NCBI GenBank assembly: GCA_000611775.1
Contig: KK106983.1
Coordinates: 1,980,808-2,044,807 of the forward strand
Direction: 5' to 3'
DNA length: 64,000 nt
Source of the DNA: Umbilicaria muhlenbergii
Taxonomy: Eukaryota; Ascomycota; Lecanoromycetes; Umbilicariales; Umbilicariaceae
Shown here: piece after piece, positions 45,788-56,803 of the stretch
Position numbering within the stretch: the stretch's first letter is position 1
Layout of the letters: each line of letters begins with the position of its first letter
Translations under genes and position numbers: made by a program
Notes under the pieces: generated by a model
Databases searched by the model: none
The model's input: only the letters and a program-made list of their open reading frames with translations
What the model was told of the DNA's origin: nothing

Positions 45788-46980
45788 ATGAAAGCCACAG
45801 AAGAAACAAGAGGAAAGATGGCAGCTCCCGCAGTGAGCTTTGCCACCTATCATGCAGGCTTCTCCAAGATCACAGGACCAGCTCCGCAGATCACACTCTG
45901 CCTGGAAGAACCCCTGCTGCCCCTCTATCACGAAGCTGGCGTCTTCATCGAATCAACAGGAGAGTACTTCGTGACAAGCAATCTATACCCAGACGAAACA
46001 GGAAAATTAATCATGGTCTTCTCCAAGATCAAGATCACAGACGGATCCTATGCGTGCGAGCGCGTGCCCACAGAGATGTGCGTGGGGAACGGGGGCGTCA
46101 ACTACAAGGAGGGGATCCTATGGTGCGACTACGGCAGTCTGACGGAAGTCGGCGGCCTAGTCTACATGTCCATCAAGCCCCCGTACCGCATAGAGCCGGT
46201 CGTGGAGACCTTCAACGGAGTGCCCTTCAATTCAGTCAATGATGTGGTGGTGGCGGAAGACGGCGCCATCTGGTGGACGGATCCCATCTATGGCTACGAG
46301 CAAGGTCTGAGACCGCCACCTCAGCTACCCGCCCAGGTATATCGGTACGACCCGAGTACCAAGAGTATTCGCGCAATGGCAGATGGCTTTGATAGACCCA
46401 ATGGGATTTGCTTCTCGCCAGATGAGAAGATCGTGTATGTGACTGTAGGTACCCAAAGGATCATATTTGCATCATGCTGTCGAGCAATGGGGGACCCTCA
46501 ATAACTGATTTCTAATGATATGAAAGGATACGGGCTTCGTCCACCATGGGGATTGCACTATGGATCCGAACCGTCCCTCCAGCATGTACGTAGACGTTCC
46601 CCTTTTTGACAAATGCTGCAAGCTAGAACCGCCTGTGACGATCCGTTACTTATCATAAACTTAGCTACGCCTTCGATGTCGTAATCACGTCTAGGCAGCC
46701 ATTCCTAGTTAACAGACGCCTCTTCGCGTTCGCCGAAGGTCGTGCCCCGGACGGTATCAAATGCGACATGGAAGGCAACGTATACAGTGGCTGTCGCGAC
46801 GGCATCAACGTATGGTCTCCAGGAGGCGTCCTCCTGGGCAAAATCTTAATCGAGGGTGGCTGCTGCAACTTCAGCTTTTGCAGAGCGGGGGAGATCATGG
46901 CGATGAACCAGACCCGTCTGTGGAGGGTCCAGTTGGCGGAAACCACCATTGGGGCTTTACTCCGGATCGGATCCAAGTAG
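45788..46980 (+). CDS. SMP-30/gluconolactonase-like lactonohydrolase
   Basis: Predicted metal-dependent six-bladed beta-propeller hydrolase acting on lactones. Exons 45788-46444, 46527-46585 and 46665-46980 give 343 aa in frame. Family signatures: EAGVFIES near the N-terminus (metal-binding Glu), FNSVNDVVVAEDGAIWWTDP (Asn ligand), RPNGICFSPDEKIVYVTDTG (Asp ligand) and PDGIKCDMEGNVYSGCRDGI. Fungal homologues are often annotated as lactonohydrolase or gluconolactonase. No signal peptide, so probably cytosolic. An ATG ten codons downstream (45818) is an equally possible start. It converges with an MFS transporter gene only 265 bp away. Confidence 0.9.
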
Positions 46981-47245
46981 GCAATCGTAGAGGGGTTGAT
47001 CCTTTTCGTGAGACTGCTGCTTCTCGTCAGGCTCGCCTTAGGGCACTATCGGTATCCAGGAAAGAGTTGCGGCGAGTAGGTTGGAAAGGGCGATTACAGC
47101 CTAGGACGCCTCATTCAGGCCAACTTCAGCGCTTCCAGCCTCATTCGGTAGAAATTATTTAATATTTCGGGTTTGTCGGATTCCGTGGCATTGTATAAAC
47201 AGTAGCAGAAACCTGAGGATCCAACAACGCTAGCATACGGCACAG

Positions 47246-48705
47246 CTACCCCTTACGCCTCTTTAGTATCCCGGGCGTTCCTCCCACATAGATGAACGAG
47301 AGTATTGCTGTGATGAGTGCAAGGCCAGCCACTGCAAGATTCATGTTGCCATAGCCTATTTTGTCCCTCAATCCACCACTCAGCAGCGGCCCTAACGTGA
47401 GTCCCGCACTGAAGACCATCGAATTGACACCGTAGAGCTGAGCGTATGGACCATTGGCCCCAAAGAAACCCGGATTTGCCTTGTCATATTTCTGCACAAC
47501 CTGCGAAGCCTCCACGATCGAAGGCGATCCAATGATTGCCAAACCAATGCCGCAGAGCGCAAGGATGACACAGTAAAGTACGATTTGAGAAGTACCGCCG
47601 CGGTGGGGAAGGCGCAGGAGAATCAGAACCGGGACCACATAGGTAAAACCGATCACGGCGGCAGGCTTGGTGCCGTAGCGATCAACGGCCGACCCGGCGA
47701 TAGGTCCAATGATGAGGTAGGGAATGTCCAGAGCTATGAACAAAAGACCAGCCTTGAGCGAATCAAAGTCGAAAAGCTCCTGCGCCTCAATCGGAACTGT
47801 AGCGTCGAACGTAGCGAGCAGAGTAGCATGGACGAACGCGACCAGAAAAGCGGTAAGCACTCTTGGGTCCTTTAGACAATACAAGAAGGGCAACTTTTGG
47901 ACCACTCTATGTTGGTTGGGTGGAACCTCGTACTCCTCCTTCTCCCCACCCAGCAAGGGCTGCTCTTCGCTTGCGGATTGAGAGTCCTCCTCGTCATTGG
48001 TCCGCTGCGTGTCCTCGTCGGTGGCAAGGTCGTCACTGTAGCTTGCCGCTGACTTCTTCTCGATAACCAGTAGTCGCATAATGAAATCGACCACGAGTAT
48101 AGCCCCGCCCAGCCCAAACACTCCCGCATCTCCCGCTTTCTTGTATAGAACGCCCCCAAGCACAGGTGCCGCCAGCTCTCCAACAGAGATAAAACTGAAT
48201 ATCTGCAATCCGTTCAGACATTATGACTTCAATGGTGCAAGGGTAACCCTACCGAACCAATTGTAACGCCCAATCTCTCCGTCCCCACCGTATCCATCAC
48301 CAGCGCCAACCCTACCGTCCACACCACCGCAGCACTAACCCCCTGCAACACCCTCGCCAGCACCAGCACCCACAACGCCCTCCCAAACCCCAACATCACC
48401 GTCGCAGCCAACAGCGCCGCCAATCCCGACAAGAACGGCGCCCGCCTCGAGGGCACGCGATCGGCCAACAGGCCCGCAACGGGGGAGAAGAGGACCGAGG
48501 CACCGGCATAGGCGGCAAGCAGGCCGGAGACATGGGATTGGATTTGCGGCGAGGGGACGTGTAGGCGTGAGGTGAGGATGAAGGGGAGGATGGGCACGAC
48601 GAGGCCGTAAAGGAAGAGGTCGGTGAAGAGGCCGATGGCGACGGTAAGGAGGATGAAGGGCGTGCTGGAGCGCCAGCGGAGGCCGAGGGGAGGAGATGGG
48701 CTCAT
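47246..48705 (-). CDS. MFS transporter (DHA1/VMAT-like)
   Basis: Proton-coupled transporter of small molecules, probably plasma membrane or vacuole. Exon 1 48705-48253, a 50-nt intron and exon 2 48202-47246 give 469 aa. Hydrophobic segments fit 12 helices in two halves. The MFS signature is in loop 2-3 (GLLADRVPSRRAPFLSGL, a form of GxxxDRxGRR), and helix 4 has LVLARVLQGVSAAVVW. A long acidic central loop (YSDDLATDEDTQRTNDEE) separates the halves. The second-half motif SAVDRYGTKPAAVIGF repeats loop 2-3. The C-terminus is basic (LKRRKG). The pattern recalls the vesicular-amine-transporter-like branch of fungal DHA1 proteins. Substrate unknown. Confidence 0.93.
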
Positions 48706-49985
48706 TTGTAGGGGATGATATGTGGGTTGGGTGGCTTTGGGGTGGGGTAGGACATTGATATCTCGTGTAACTGCCTACTCGTTCTCTTCAGTAATGACGT
48801 CTACGATGTTGAGGCGACCCCGGAAGCTTGGCAAAATTGTTGCCGCTGGAAGGAAAGGCGTATGGACAAAATGGTTTGTCTCCAGCTGTAAACCCTCTTG
48901 ATTATTATACAGCAACGAAATAATATAAGCAACTCCTCAGAGCGGATGCTGTACAACGATGGTTGGCTTGTACAGTTCTACGTTTGGAATCTGTTCAAAG
49001 TCTGTCTTAGATGTTGAGTTGTTGAGGAGACCCTCAGCTGAGGGTTGTCAATTAATTTGTTCATCATATTTCATTTCCAGCTCCTGTCTTTCCCCAATTT
49101 CGATCGCCTATACTGCGTCGAAAGTCGGATGCACTGTTTGAAACGATTGTCACCTGCCTCTGCCTTGAACCTCGTTGGTTCTAACCGCTCACCTTGAGGC
49201 GATCTTGGAGTCATCTTTGTGTCGCACAACTGATCAAGAACAAGATCGATGAATTCGATTCGCTGACAATTTCGGGAGGTCACAGGTAACTAAGCTGATA
49301 TAAGAAGGTGGACTCGCAGTGGCGAAAATCATGTGCATCCAAGCGAAGGCAAGGGACTGACATCTGCTTCTCGTCAATCTCTTGCTGTCCAATAATCTCT
49401 ACGATCACGACGTCTGCAGGATCAGCCGCTCCTCATTGTGCATATCATCAATGCGCAAAGGGAACCTTGAGTTACCCCCCGAACGGCCCATTCTTTGGTC
49501 TTGACAGCGATAAGAATCCAGCCTAAAGCGTATAGATGCGGTCCTACGGGACTCTTGCCCAAACATATGAAGCACACATGCTCTAGTGCTGCGATACAAT
49601 CATATGATCATCTAGTGTAAGTCATGGTGGGGAAGTCCTCTACAAGTTGAGCATTGTCCCCAAGGCTAAGTTATCGACATTATTGGCAATTATCCCTTCG
49701 CACTTGGAGAATCACCTCCAGGAGTCAGACGTCAAAACAAGTCCGTGAAGAAGATCACTGTACTGAGCCATCAGAGTGCAATCAGTACCCTGGAGTTTCC
49801 CTTCGTAGCATTGATGAGTATTACTTCAACTGTTGATTTGCTACTGAGGGTCCTCTCGGTCTGTCGTTCTCAGTATTGCCGTTTGATCTGATGGTGCGCC
49901 TGGTTTCATACAAGACGAACTCGACGCGGCTGACTCGCTGCTCTGTGCGCACATACAGTAGCTAATTGGCACCCGGAACACGACA
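48706..49985. other. Intergenic region between divergent transporter genes
   Basis: 1.3 kb holding the promoters of the MFS (minus) and OPT (plus) genes. Contains the second copy of the palindrome CCCTCAGCTGAGGG (49031-49044). Nothing else recognised. Confidence 0.5.
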
Positions 49986-52490
49986 ATGGCGCTGAATAGA
50001 CGCAACATAGTCTCTCTCCCTGAGCTCAAAGACATTGGAGGCAGTAGTGGCATTGATGATGACATTGGGGCTACGGAGAAGACTGGGTTTGGTGATTTGG
50101 AAAGGGCATCTATCAATGCCAAGTCGACCCCATCATCCGAAGAAGCGAGACTTCCAGCGTACGATGTCAACAACGGCAGGGAGGCTGTTCATCATCCCGC
50201 AAACACAGAGGATATCCTCACCCACACCCTCCATCTTGAAGACGATCCGTCCCTTAACGCCCTGACCTTCCGTACCTGGTTCCTTGGTAAGGGGTCCAAT
50301 GAGGAACTTAGCGTACAATCTACTAATCTTCTTTTAGGCATCGGCCTTTCGCTCTTCGGCGGGACAATATCCGCGATATACTACTTCAAACCAACAGATA
50401 TCATAGTATCAATCGTTTTCCTGGCAGTCATCAGTTACATACTTGGAGAACTCCTCGCCTTTGTTATACCCAGACATGGCTGGATCGGTCGTTGGTTGAA
50501 TCCGCACCCTTTCAACAGCAAAGAGCATGTTGCCATTGTCATCATGGCAAACGCCGCAAGCATCTCCGCGATCGGAATCGAGCTGCTCGCGGTCGAAAGG
50601 CTCTACTACAACGCTAAGCTGAACGGCGCTCTGTCAATCTTCCTGCTCTTCTCATCTCAATTGCTCGGCTACGGTATCGCCGGCCTCATGCGCAGAACGC
50701 TTGTGTTCCCGAAGCGGATGCTGTGGCCGGTAAATCTGCCTGTGAGCTCCATGCTAGAGACGTTACACCGGCCCAAGGCAGAGACGCGGCAAGGCCTAAA
50801 AGTCTTTGGCATCACATTCGCCTGCATCTTTTGTTGGGAAATCATTCCCCAGTGGATCATGCCGATGTTGACTGGTTTCAGCATATTCTGTCTTGCCAAC
50901 CAGAACAGTGCGACCTTTACGAACATCTTTGGGGGGTCGGATGGTAACGAGGGCCTCGGTCTCTTTTCATTGTGCCTGGACTGGCAATATATCGCCAGTC
51001 TATACTCGCCCTTGATCTTTCCCATGGACAGCCTCATAAGTCAGGGGATCGGCACCGTCCTCTGTATTGGGGTTTTCATCGGAGCTTTCTACACCAATCT
51101 TTGGAACGCGCAAAACTTCCCGTTCCTATCCCAAGTGCTCTTTTCGGAGACGTCGAACAGTACGAATCCTGTTCAGTGGAATCAGACGGCGGTCATTGGT
51201 CCAGACAATATTATCGACCAGGCAGCTTTAGCAACTGAGGGCCTCCCCTGGTTCGCTACGAGTTACGCCATCAGCCTAGTGACTACCAACATGTGCGTCA
51301 CTGCCGCTATAACCCACCTGTTCCTTTTCTTTTGGCCTGAGATGAAGGAAGCTTGCGCCTTTTTATCACCCACTTTTCTCAAGCATCTGCTCCGTCCACA
51401 GAGATGGAATTTCAAGTTCTGGAAAACCGGCAGCGTCCCCGATGAAAACCAAGATTATTACGATCCTCACTATAAACTCATGCTTGCCTACGAACCTTGC
51501 CCAGACTGGTGGTATGGTGTCGTCCTCGTTTTTTCTGTCGTGGTGGCCTTGATTGTTCTCTATGAAGGAGAATCCACACTCCCTTGGTGGGGTTTTATGA
51601 TTTCCCTTTTCACGTCCTATTTGTGCATTACCACCTTCGGCGCCATGCAAGCGATCACTGGGATCCCTTTTGTCATCACACCTATTGTGCAAATGGTTGG
51701 CGGCTACATTCAGCCCGGCAATCCGGTTGCCAACATGTACTTCACACTCTACGGTTATAGTTCCATGATGCAAGGCAATCTGCTATCGCAGGACCTCAAA
51801 CTGGCTCAATACTGTCATCTGGCTCCGAAGGTCGCGTTTACAATGCAGATTCTGGGTTCCTTGATAGGTGCCGTCTTCAATTATATCATGATGAACAGCA
51901 TCGTCGACAACCAACGAGATATCCTGCTATCAGTGGAAGGCAGTAATGTCTGGTCTGGTCAACAACTGCAGCAATTCAACTCTTTGGTAAGCTGATTCTA
52001 TTAGAACCGTGGTTTGAAGACTTATCCCTCATGCTCTCTTTAGGCAGTTGCTTGGGGTGGTCTCGCACATCAGATGTTCTCAGTCGGTGGCCGCTACCCG
52101 TGGATGTCCCTTTCGTTCATCGTGGGGTTCTTCGTACCTATTCCGTTCTACTTGTGCCATCGAAAATGGCCGCAAGCCGGCTTCAATAACATCAATACGA
52201 CTGTCATTCTCTACTACGTGGGGTGGTTGTGCGTGGGCATCAACGCCTCCGTCATGGCTTTCTTCGCGATCGGCTTCTTCAGTCAAATGTACTTGCGCAA
52301 AAGACATCCCAACCTATTTCTGAAGTACAACTATCTCGTATCAGCGGCGCTGGATGGTGGTGCATCAGTCATCGTGTTCATTCTATCCTTTGCGCTATTC
52401 GGAGCTGCTGGAAACGAAATTAACTTCCCTGTCTATTGGGGCAACAATTTGAACGGCAATTTCGACAGGTGCTTATACTTGAACAACTAA
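49986..52490 (+). CDS. OPT-family oligopeptide transporter
   Basis: Imports small peptides (or metal-peptide complexes) at the plasma membrane. Exons 49986-50286, 50338-51986 and 52044-52490 give 798 aa, normal for the family. The first intron (50287-50337) is 51 nt and in frame, so the frame also reads through; I call it an intron because of its GTAAGG donor, CTAAT branch and TTTTAG acceptor, and because FRTWFLG then joins IGLSLFGGTISAIYYFKP as in relatives. Hydrophilic N-terminus of about 85 residues, then many hydrophobic segments. Conserved OPT stretches include NLWNAQNFPF, GIPFVITPIVQMVGGYIQPG, NMYFTLYGYSSMMQG, LLSQDLKLAQYCHLAP and, near the end, FPVYWGNNLNGNFDRC. Substrate not assignable. 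Confidence 0.95.
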
Positions 52491-53811
52491 GTTGAAGAGG
52501 ACCCTCGGTGGTGCATCACAATGGTTCACTCTACTCGCTTTTTCCAACGCCAAGGTCCCGAACAGAGCTTATAAAAAGTTCCTGTCTTATATATCCAGGC
52601 CGGCTTGCAGTATCATTGAAGCATACTTGAATGTTCTATCGCAACAGTTCCTATCTCATTTTCGTCGCTGAGGGGTGCCTGAAGTATATATGATCAGCTT
52701 TATTACAGCAAATTATATACTGACTCCCTCTCTGAGAGATGCCTGGAGTACATCTCATTCTATCAAAATAAGTCAGTCTATAGAATATCCTGCCGTATGC
52801 ATCCGGGGACCGCTCAGATTGTACTTAGACATATCTATAATACTACATTATTTACGGCAATGCTTTCAAAGATAATATACACGATCAGTGACATGAGGGT
52901 TCAAAAAGACTGACATTCTATTGCATCTGAAGCTGAGTGAAAGAGCTATAATCTACGTTTCATAAACGTACAACTCTCTCTATGAAATTAAAAAGGAAAC
53001 GTAGAGATAATAAGACCAACTAACTCAAAGTCCCTCCATAGTCAACGAACCCCAAACAGGTTAGGCCTCTGCGATCGATCCCCTGAGCATACAAGCGATC
53101 CCCTCCGCCTATAAAACAAGAGACTATCGAGCCAAAGGGCCGACCGCCGACGTATGACGTCGGCATACAACGCGCCAGTGACGCGTATTCAAGTGAGAGG
53201 CAGATGTTGTCCAGGACGCTATTGACGACCACTTCTGTACTCAGCAGCCCAAGGTGTATCGGGGGGGGGAGGGGGGCGGTACGTCCGTAAGCATCCGCAA
53301 GTGGCATCCGCGCAGTCGCTCCGCTATCATCCGAGCAAGCATTCCACCGCCTACAGCACAACGACGAATGCCACAACGGCTTCTGGGCTGCTTGATAACG
53401 CCGTGCTCCAATCACAGTACTTACGACGCAGGCGGCGTGCTTTGTCATGAAAGTGGCGGGGCGATAGCAAGGATGGCGATGGAGTACGGTGGTAAGATTA
53501 GCGCTGATCTGTTCTGGCTGGCTGAGAACTTCGACGACGATATCCAGGTTCTTATTAGGAATCAATCCAGCGAGAATGGGCGGTGACGAGTCTCACATCA
53601 GAAAGGGTTCAGAAGGGAGATGGATTTATAATGTTCTATTTGAAATGCTGTCTCAACTCCCGACACGGCCAGCATGTCATGGTGTTTGTTGGCGAAAGCT
53701 GCAGTTGCGATTCTCCCATATATATGAGGACTCTCCCTGTAGGTAGATACCTCAGACGGTGCAAATTATATCCTTCTCGGCCCAACCCGCAGTTTAATTT
53801 TCAGGACCATA
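52491..53811. other. Intergenic region
   Basis: 1.3 kb. A G-run near 53260-53276, imperfect 22-bp direct repeats starting near 52668 and 52732 (CTGAGNGNTGCCTGNAGTA), and an inverted pair TCTACGTTTC/GAAACGTAGA near 52951-53006. A 181-codon minus-strand frame at 53020-53565 is without recognisable domains and not called. Confidence 0.5.
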
Positions 53812-54843
53812 ATGGCAACACCATCCGCAACTGCCGTCGGCATGCAAGCCTATCGAGCCCCTTTTCTATACCAGCCTCATCGTGCGCGCCAGGCTCTCCG
53901 TGATGCTCACGAGGGCAAAATCCCACCGATGTTAGGTGCTTTCCTTGCCGTTCCGTCGGTTGCCCTGGCCAGAGTGATCGCCCCGTTTGGCTTTGATATG
54001 GTCTGGATCGATATGGAGCATTCGGCTTGCAATGTTGAAACCATGACCAGCGTAAGAACATCAACCTCGTGAAACTTGGCTTGCTCTGGGCACAAGCTAA
54101 GGCTTCAGCCCTCCTAGATGGTGCACGCGGTTTCTTTCATGAGTGAGGGCAAGAGCATACCCCTCGTCCGGTGAGCCTAGAAGACGTTGTGTAAGCATTG
54201 CTAAATGCTGATTGTTCTTGGTATTAGCATTCCTGGTCACGATCACGGCGCAATAGGTCATGCGCTGGACGCAGGTGCCAGCATCATCATACCGCAAGTC
54301 AACACGGTGGAACAAGCGAAGCACATCGTATCCGCCGCCAAATTCGGTGCTAAGAACAAAGGTTCTCGCTCAGTACCTCCGTTCCGGCTCCTCCGCGGTC
54401 TCACCGACACGCCCTTCGACTCGTCTCGATCCATCCACGATAACCTAAACGACCAAGCCGCCATCATCATCCAGATCGAGTCCTTGGAAGGAATCAACAA
54501 CCTCGACGCCATCCTCACCGAGTGTCCAGAGATTGATGCCGTGTTCCTCGGCTCGCTCGATTGCAGAGTGTCGATGGGGATCGGCCCAGGATCGCTGACG
54601 GGAGACGAGCCGGAATGGCTGGAGGCTGTTGCTACCTACGAGGCTGCCTTGGACAAGCACGACAAGCCTCGGTCGGGCATGGTGCTCGGTCCGGCAATGC
54701 GACATCTGCACAAGGGAAAAGCGTTGATGTTTGTATCGGCGGATGTAATGGCGTTGGCGGGGATGATGGGCGAGCTTGCGGAAGCCAGGTCGCTATTCCC
54801 CAAGTTGCAGAGTAAGAGAGACGAGGTCAGCGAGACTGCGTAA
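53812..54843 (+). CDS. HpcH/HpaI-family aldolase
   Basis: Class II, metal-dependent aldolase family that cleaves 2-keto-3-deoxy or 4-hydroxy-2-keto acids to pyruvate and an aldehyde. Exons 53812-54051, 54118-54170 and 54228-54843 give 302 aa. Seen: FGFDMVWIDMEHSACNVETM (a conserved acid-Glu-His near the N-terminus), PLVRIPGHDHGAIGHALDAG, ASIIIPQVNTVEQAKHIVSA, and IIIQIESLEGINNLDAIL with the metal-binding Glu. The second metal-ligand region reads AVFLGSLDCRVSMG, where relatives usually have GPxDLSxSMG; the Asp is kept but the surroundings differ. The C-terminus (FVSADVMALAGMMGELAEAR) fits. Probably cytosolic. Neighbouring transporters and lactonase could supply related substrates, which is inference. 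Confidence 0.9.
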
Positions 54844-55252
54844 GGAGCTAGAGGAGTTTGAGCCGGAGATTAGCATTTTTCGGTCATAGAATTAGCCTTT
54901 CGAGAATCTATAACGTCCCGTTACTCCTACTTAGGCCGAAGAGTTCACGAGCGATGTAGCTCTTTACGTGATATAGTTAGCCCGGATCGTTTTCGAATGG
55001 GAGTGGCATGGTGGGATCGCACTGCCTACATGTATGAGATGAGATGGTGCTGGAAGCTGAGCTACCGTGTGGCTCCCCACGTGAGCCAGGTGCGAAGCCT
55101 GCCAAGCTCGCCAAGCAGCGTGTCCAGCCGAGTAAGGTTAGCGTGCCTGTGGCCCCACATCACCTGATTCACCCCTCCATGCTGTGAGGACCAAAACATA
55201 CTCGGCTAAGGATGCTTATAACGAGCACCCTATAACTAGCCAAGTACCATAA
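54844..55252. other. Intergenic region
   Basis: About 0.4 kb between the aldolase stop and the candidate MITE. Nothing recognised. Confidence 0.5.
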
Positions 55253-55856
55253 TAGAGAGGTTTCGCAAGCACTTGTTCCGTTAACAATAGGCTTAGCGGT
55301 GTGTTTCCACGCCCCTACTAGACTGGAAATCACCCATGCTCCTCAAGCTTAGCTTCTCTGCAATTTTGTATCCGTGAACTTCCGTGTTTGTTTCTCAAGA
55401 GGAGAGCTAGCTATGCAAGCGCTCCTGATACACATCAGGAGCGCTTGCATAGCTAGCTCTCCTCTTGAGCACCTCTTACAGCCTGAAAGAGTATAGAGCT
55501 TGAAGATCATTAACAATTATCCATACTGTGTGCGTAGAAATCTGCTGTATAGTGTCATTTTTGTGTAAAACAGAGCAGAACAATTATGATTGCAGTATAT
55601 AAGTCTTAACATCTACATACTACTGTACTGTGATATAGAGAATCTAGTCTAGAGGAGTATCTCACAGATGTGATTTTATGAATGAATTATACAAGGTGAA
55701 ATTGCTGATCTTTGTCGCGTTGTTATGATTTTCCAACAAGGTAAACAGCATAGACTGACCAAACGCTAGTTGTTCACTAACTGCAAATTGCCTACGTCGT
55801 GCACATGAGGTGGTAGGGGTGGGGTTGAGGTGGTAGAGAGGTGCGAAACCTCTCTA
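55253..55856. mobile_element. Candidate MITE with TA target duplication
   Basis: TA-GAGAGGTTTCGCA at 55253-55267 is mirrored exactly by TGCGAAACCTCTC-TA at 55842-55856. This gives 13-bp terminal inverted repeats flanked by TA, as in Tc1/mariner/Fot1-type elements. The ~600-bp inside is AT-rich compared with the flanks, non-coding, and holds a 76-bp foldback. The right terminal repeat also pairs with an adjacent TAGAGAGG (55834-55841). The inverted repeats are short, so this needs other copies for proof. It lies between the aldolase and tyrosinase genes. Confidence 0.45.
55394..55469. repeat. Perfect 76-bp foldback (36-bp arms, 4-nt loop)
   Basis: Left arm 55394-55429, loop ACAC 55430-55433, right arm 55434-55469, with no mismatch that I can see. 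Arms start CTCAAGAGGAGAGCTAGC and end at CGCTCCTGAT. Transcribed, it would form a long hairpin; as DNA it could form a cruciform. Confidence 0.97.
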
Positions 55857-56803
55857 ATGCCTACCTACATGTAGGTAAGGTACCCCTCGGAATCCTCTTT
55901 CTCTTCGACTGCCCAGCTGCAAGCGCCGCCAAGGTCACCATACGGACCAAGATCCCCGTACCTTGCTCTCTCCCGTGCCTTGCAGTCTTCGCTCAGTGAT
56001 ACCTGGGGAGCACTGCTCCAAGGTCAGCCCAGTTCTGTCACACGAATCCTTTTAGACCGCAGTTCCACCAGTCTCACCGCTGTGTTGATACCTTTTGGCG
56101 GCAGCGTACCGGTATCGATCTCGATCGAGATGTCGATGCAAATGATGCCGCTTAGACTCTTGCGACTTACGGGCTAAGGTTCTGCTAACATGCACACAAG
56201 GTTTCCCCGCACCCTATTGCCCGATTCTGATATCTTGTTCACCGCATACTGGGTGAGACTGGTGACGCAACGGCGTCCGTGGGGCTGGCTGACTTATACG
56301 AGCTTTGCTGGCCAAGACAGAAATCAGTCCTCGTGTTAGTGACGAGTAGCGCTTCCGTTCAGCTTCAGGACGCCACTGTCCAGACTCGTTCTAGACTGCA
56401 ATGATATCCGCCACAACAGACGCTCAGCTGCAATGGCAGGCACTCGAGCCGACTCCAATGTGATATGTGACCCTGGCCGCTGGACGCAATCACCCTGCGA
56501 CAGCAGCAAGGCAGCCTTCTCCGCCCCCAATCTGGACCATGCGAAGGATTGTGGCTGGCTGACAGGCAACGGTGCCTACACTAGATGCTACCATCAGCTT
56601 ACCAAGACCGACATGCGGCCTTTCGTCTGGCCTGGGCTCTACCTTATTAAAGCTTCCCTTGCACTCGACACTACATCTGCGTCTGACCATCCCCTCATTG
56701 CATCTGCGTCTATCCCAACTCCTCCACAATCTTCCCACAGCTCACTGCGTATCTGTGCCCGGCCCTCAACTAAAACAGCTTCGACCATCCAAATACCACA
56801 AGC
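55857..56803. other. Intergenic region upstream of tyrosinase
   Basis: 0.95 kb. Begins with the 16-bp palindrome TACCTACATGTAGGTA (55863-55878). Open frames at 56433-57005 overlap the tyrosinase start in other frames and are not called. No clear promoter box. Confidence 0.5.

Noticed and set aside
53020-53565. 181-codon open frame on the minus strand
   Set aside because: No domain, no signal peptide, no splice context, and the C-run region inside it suggests chance; kept as intergenic.
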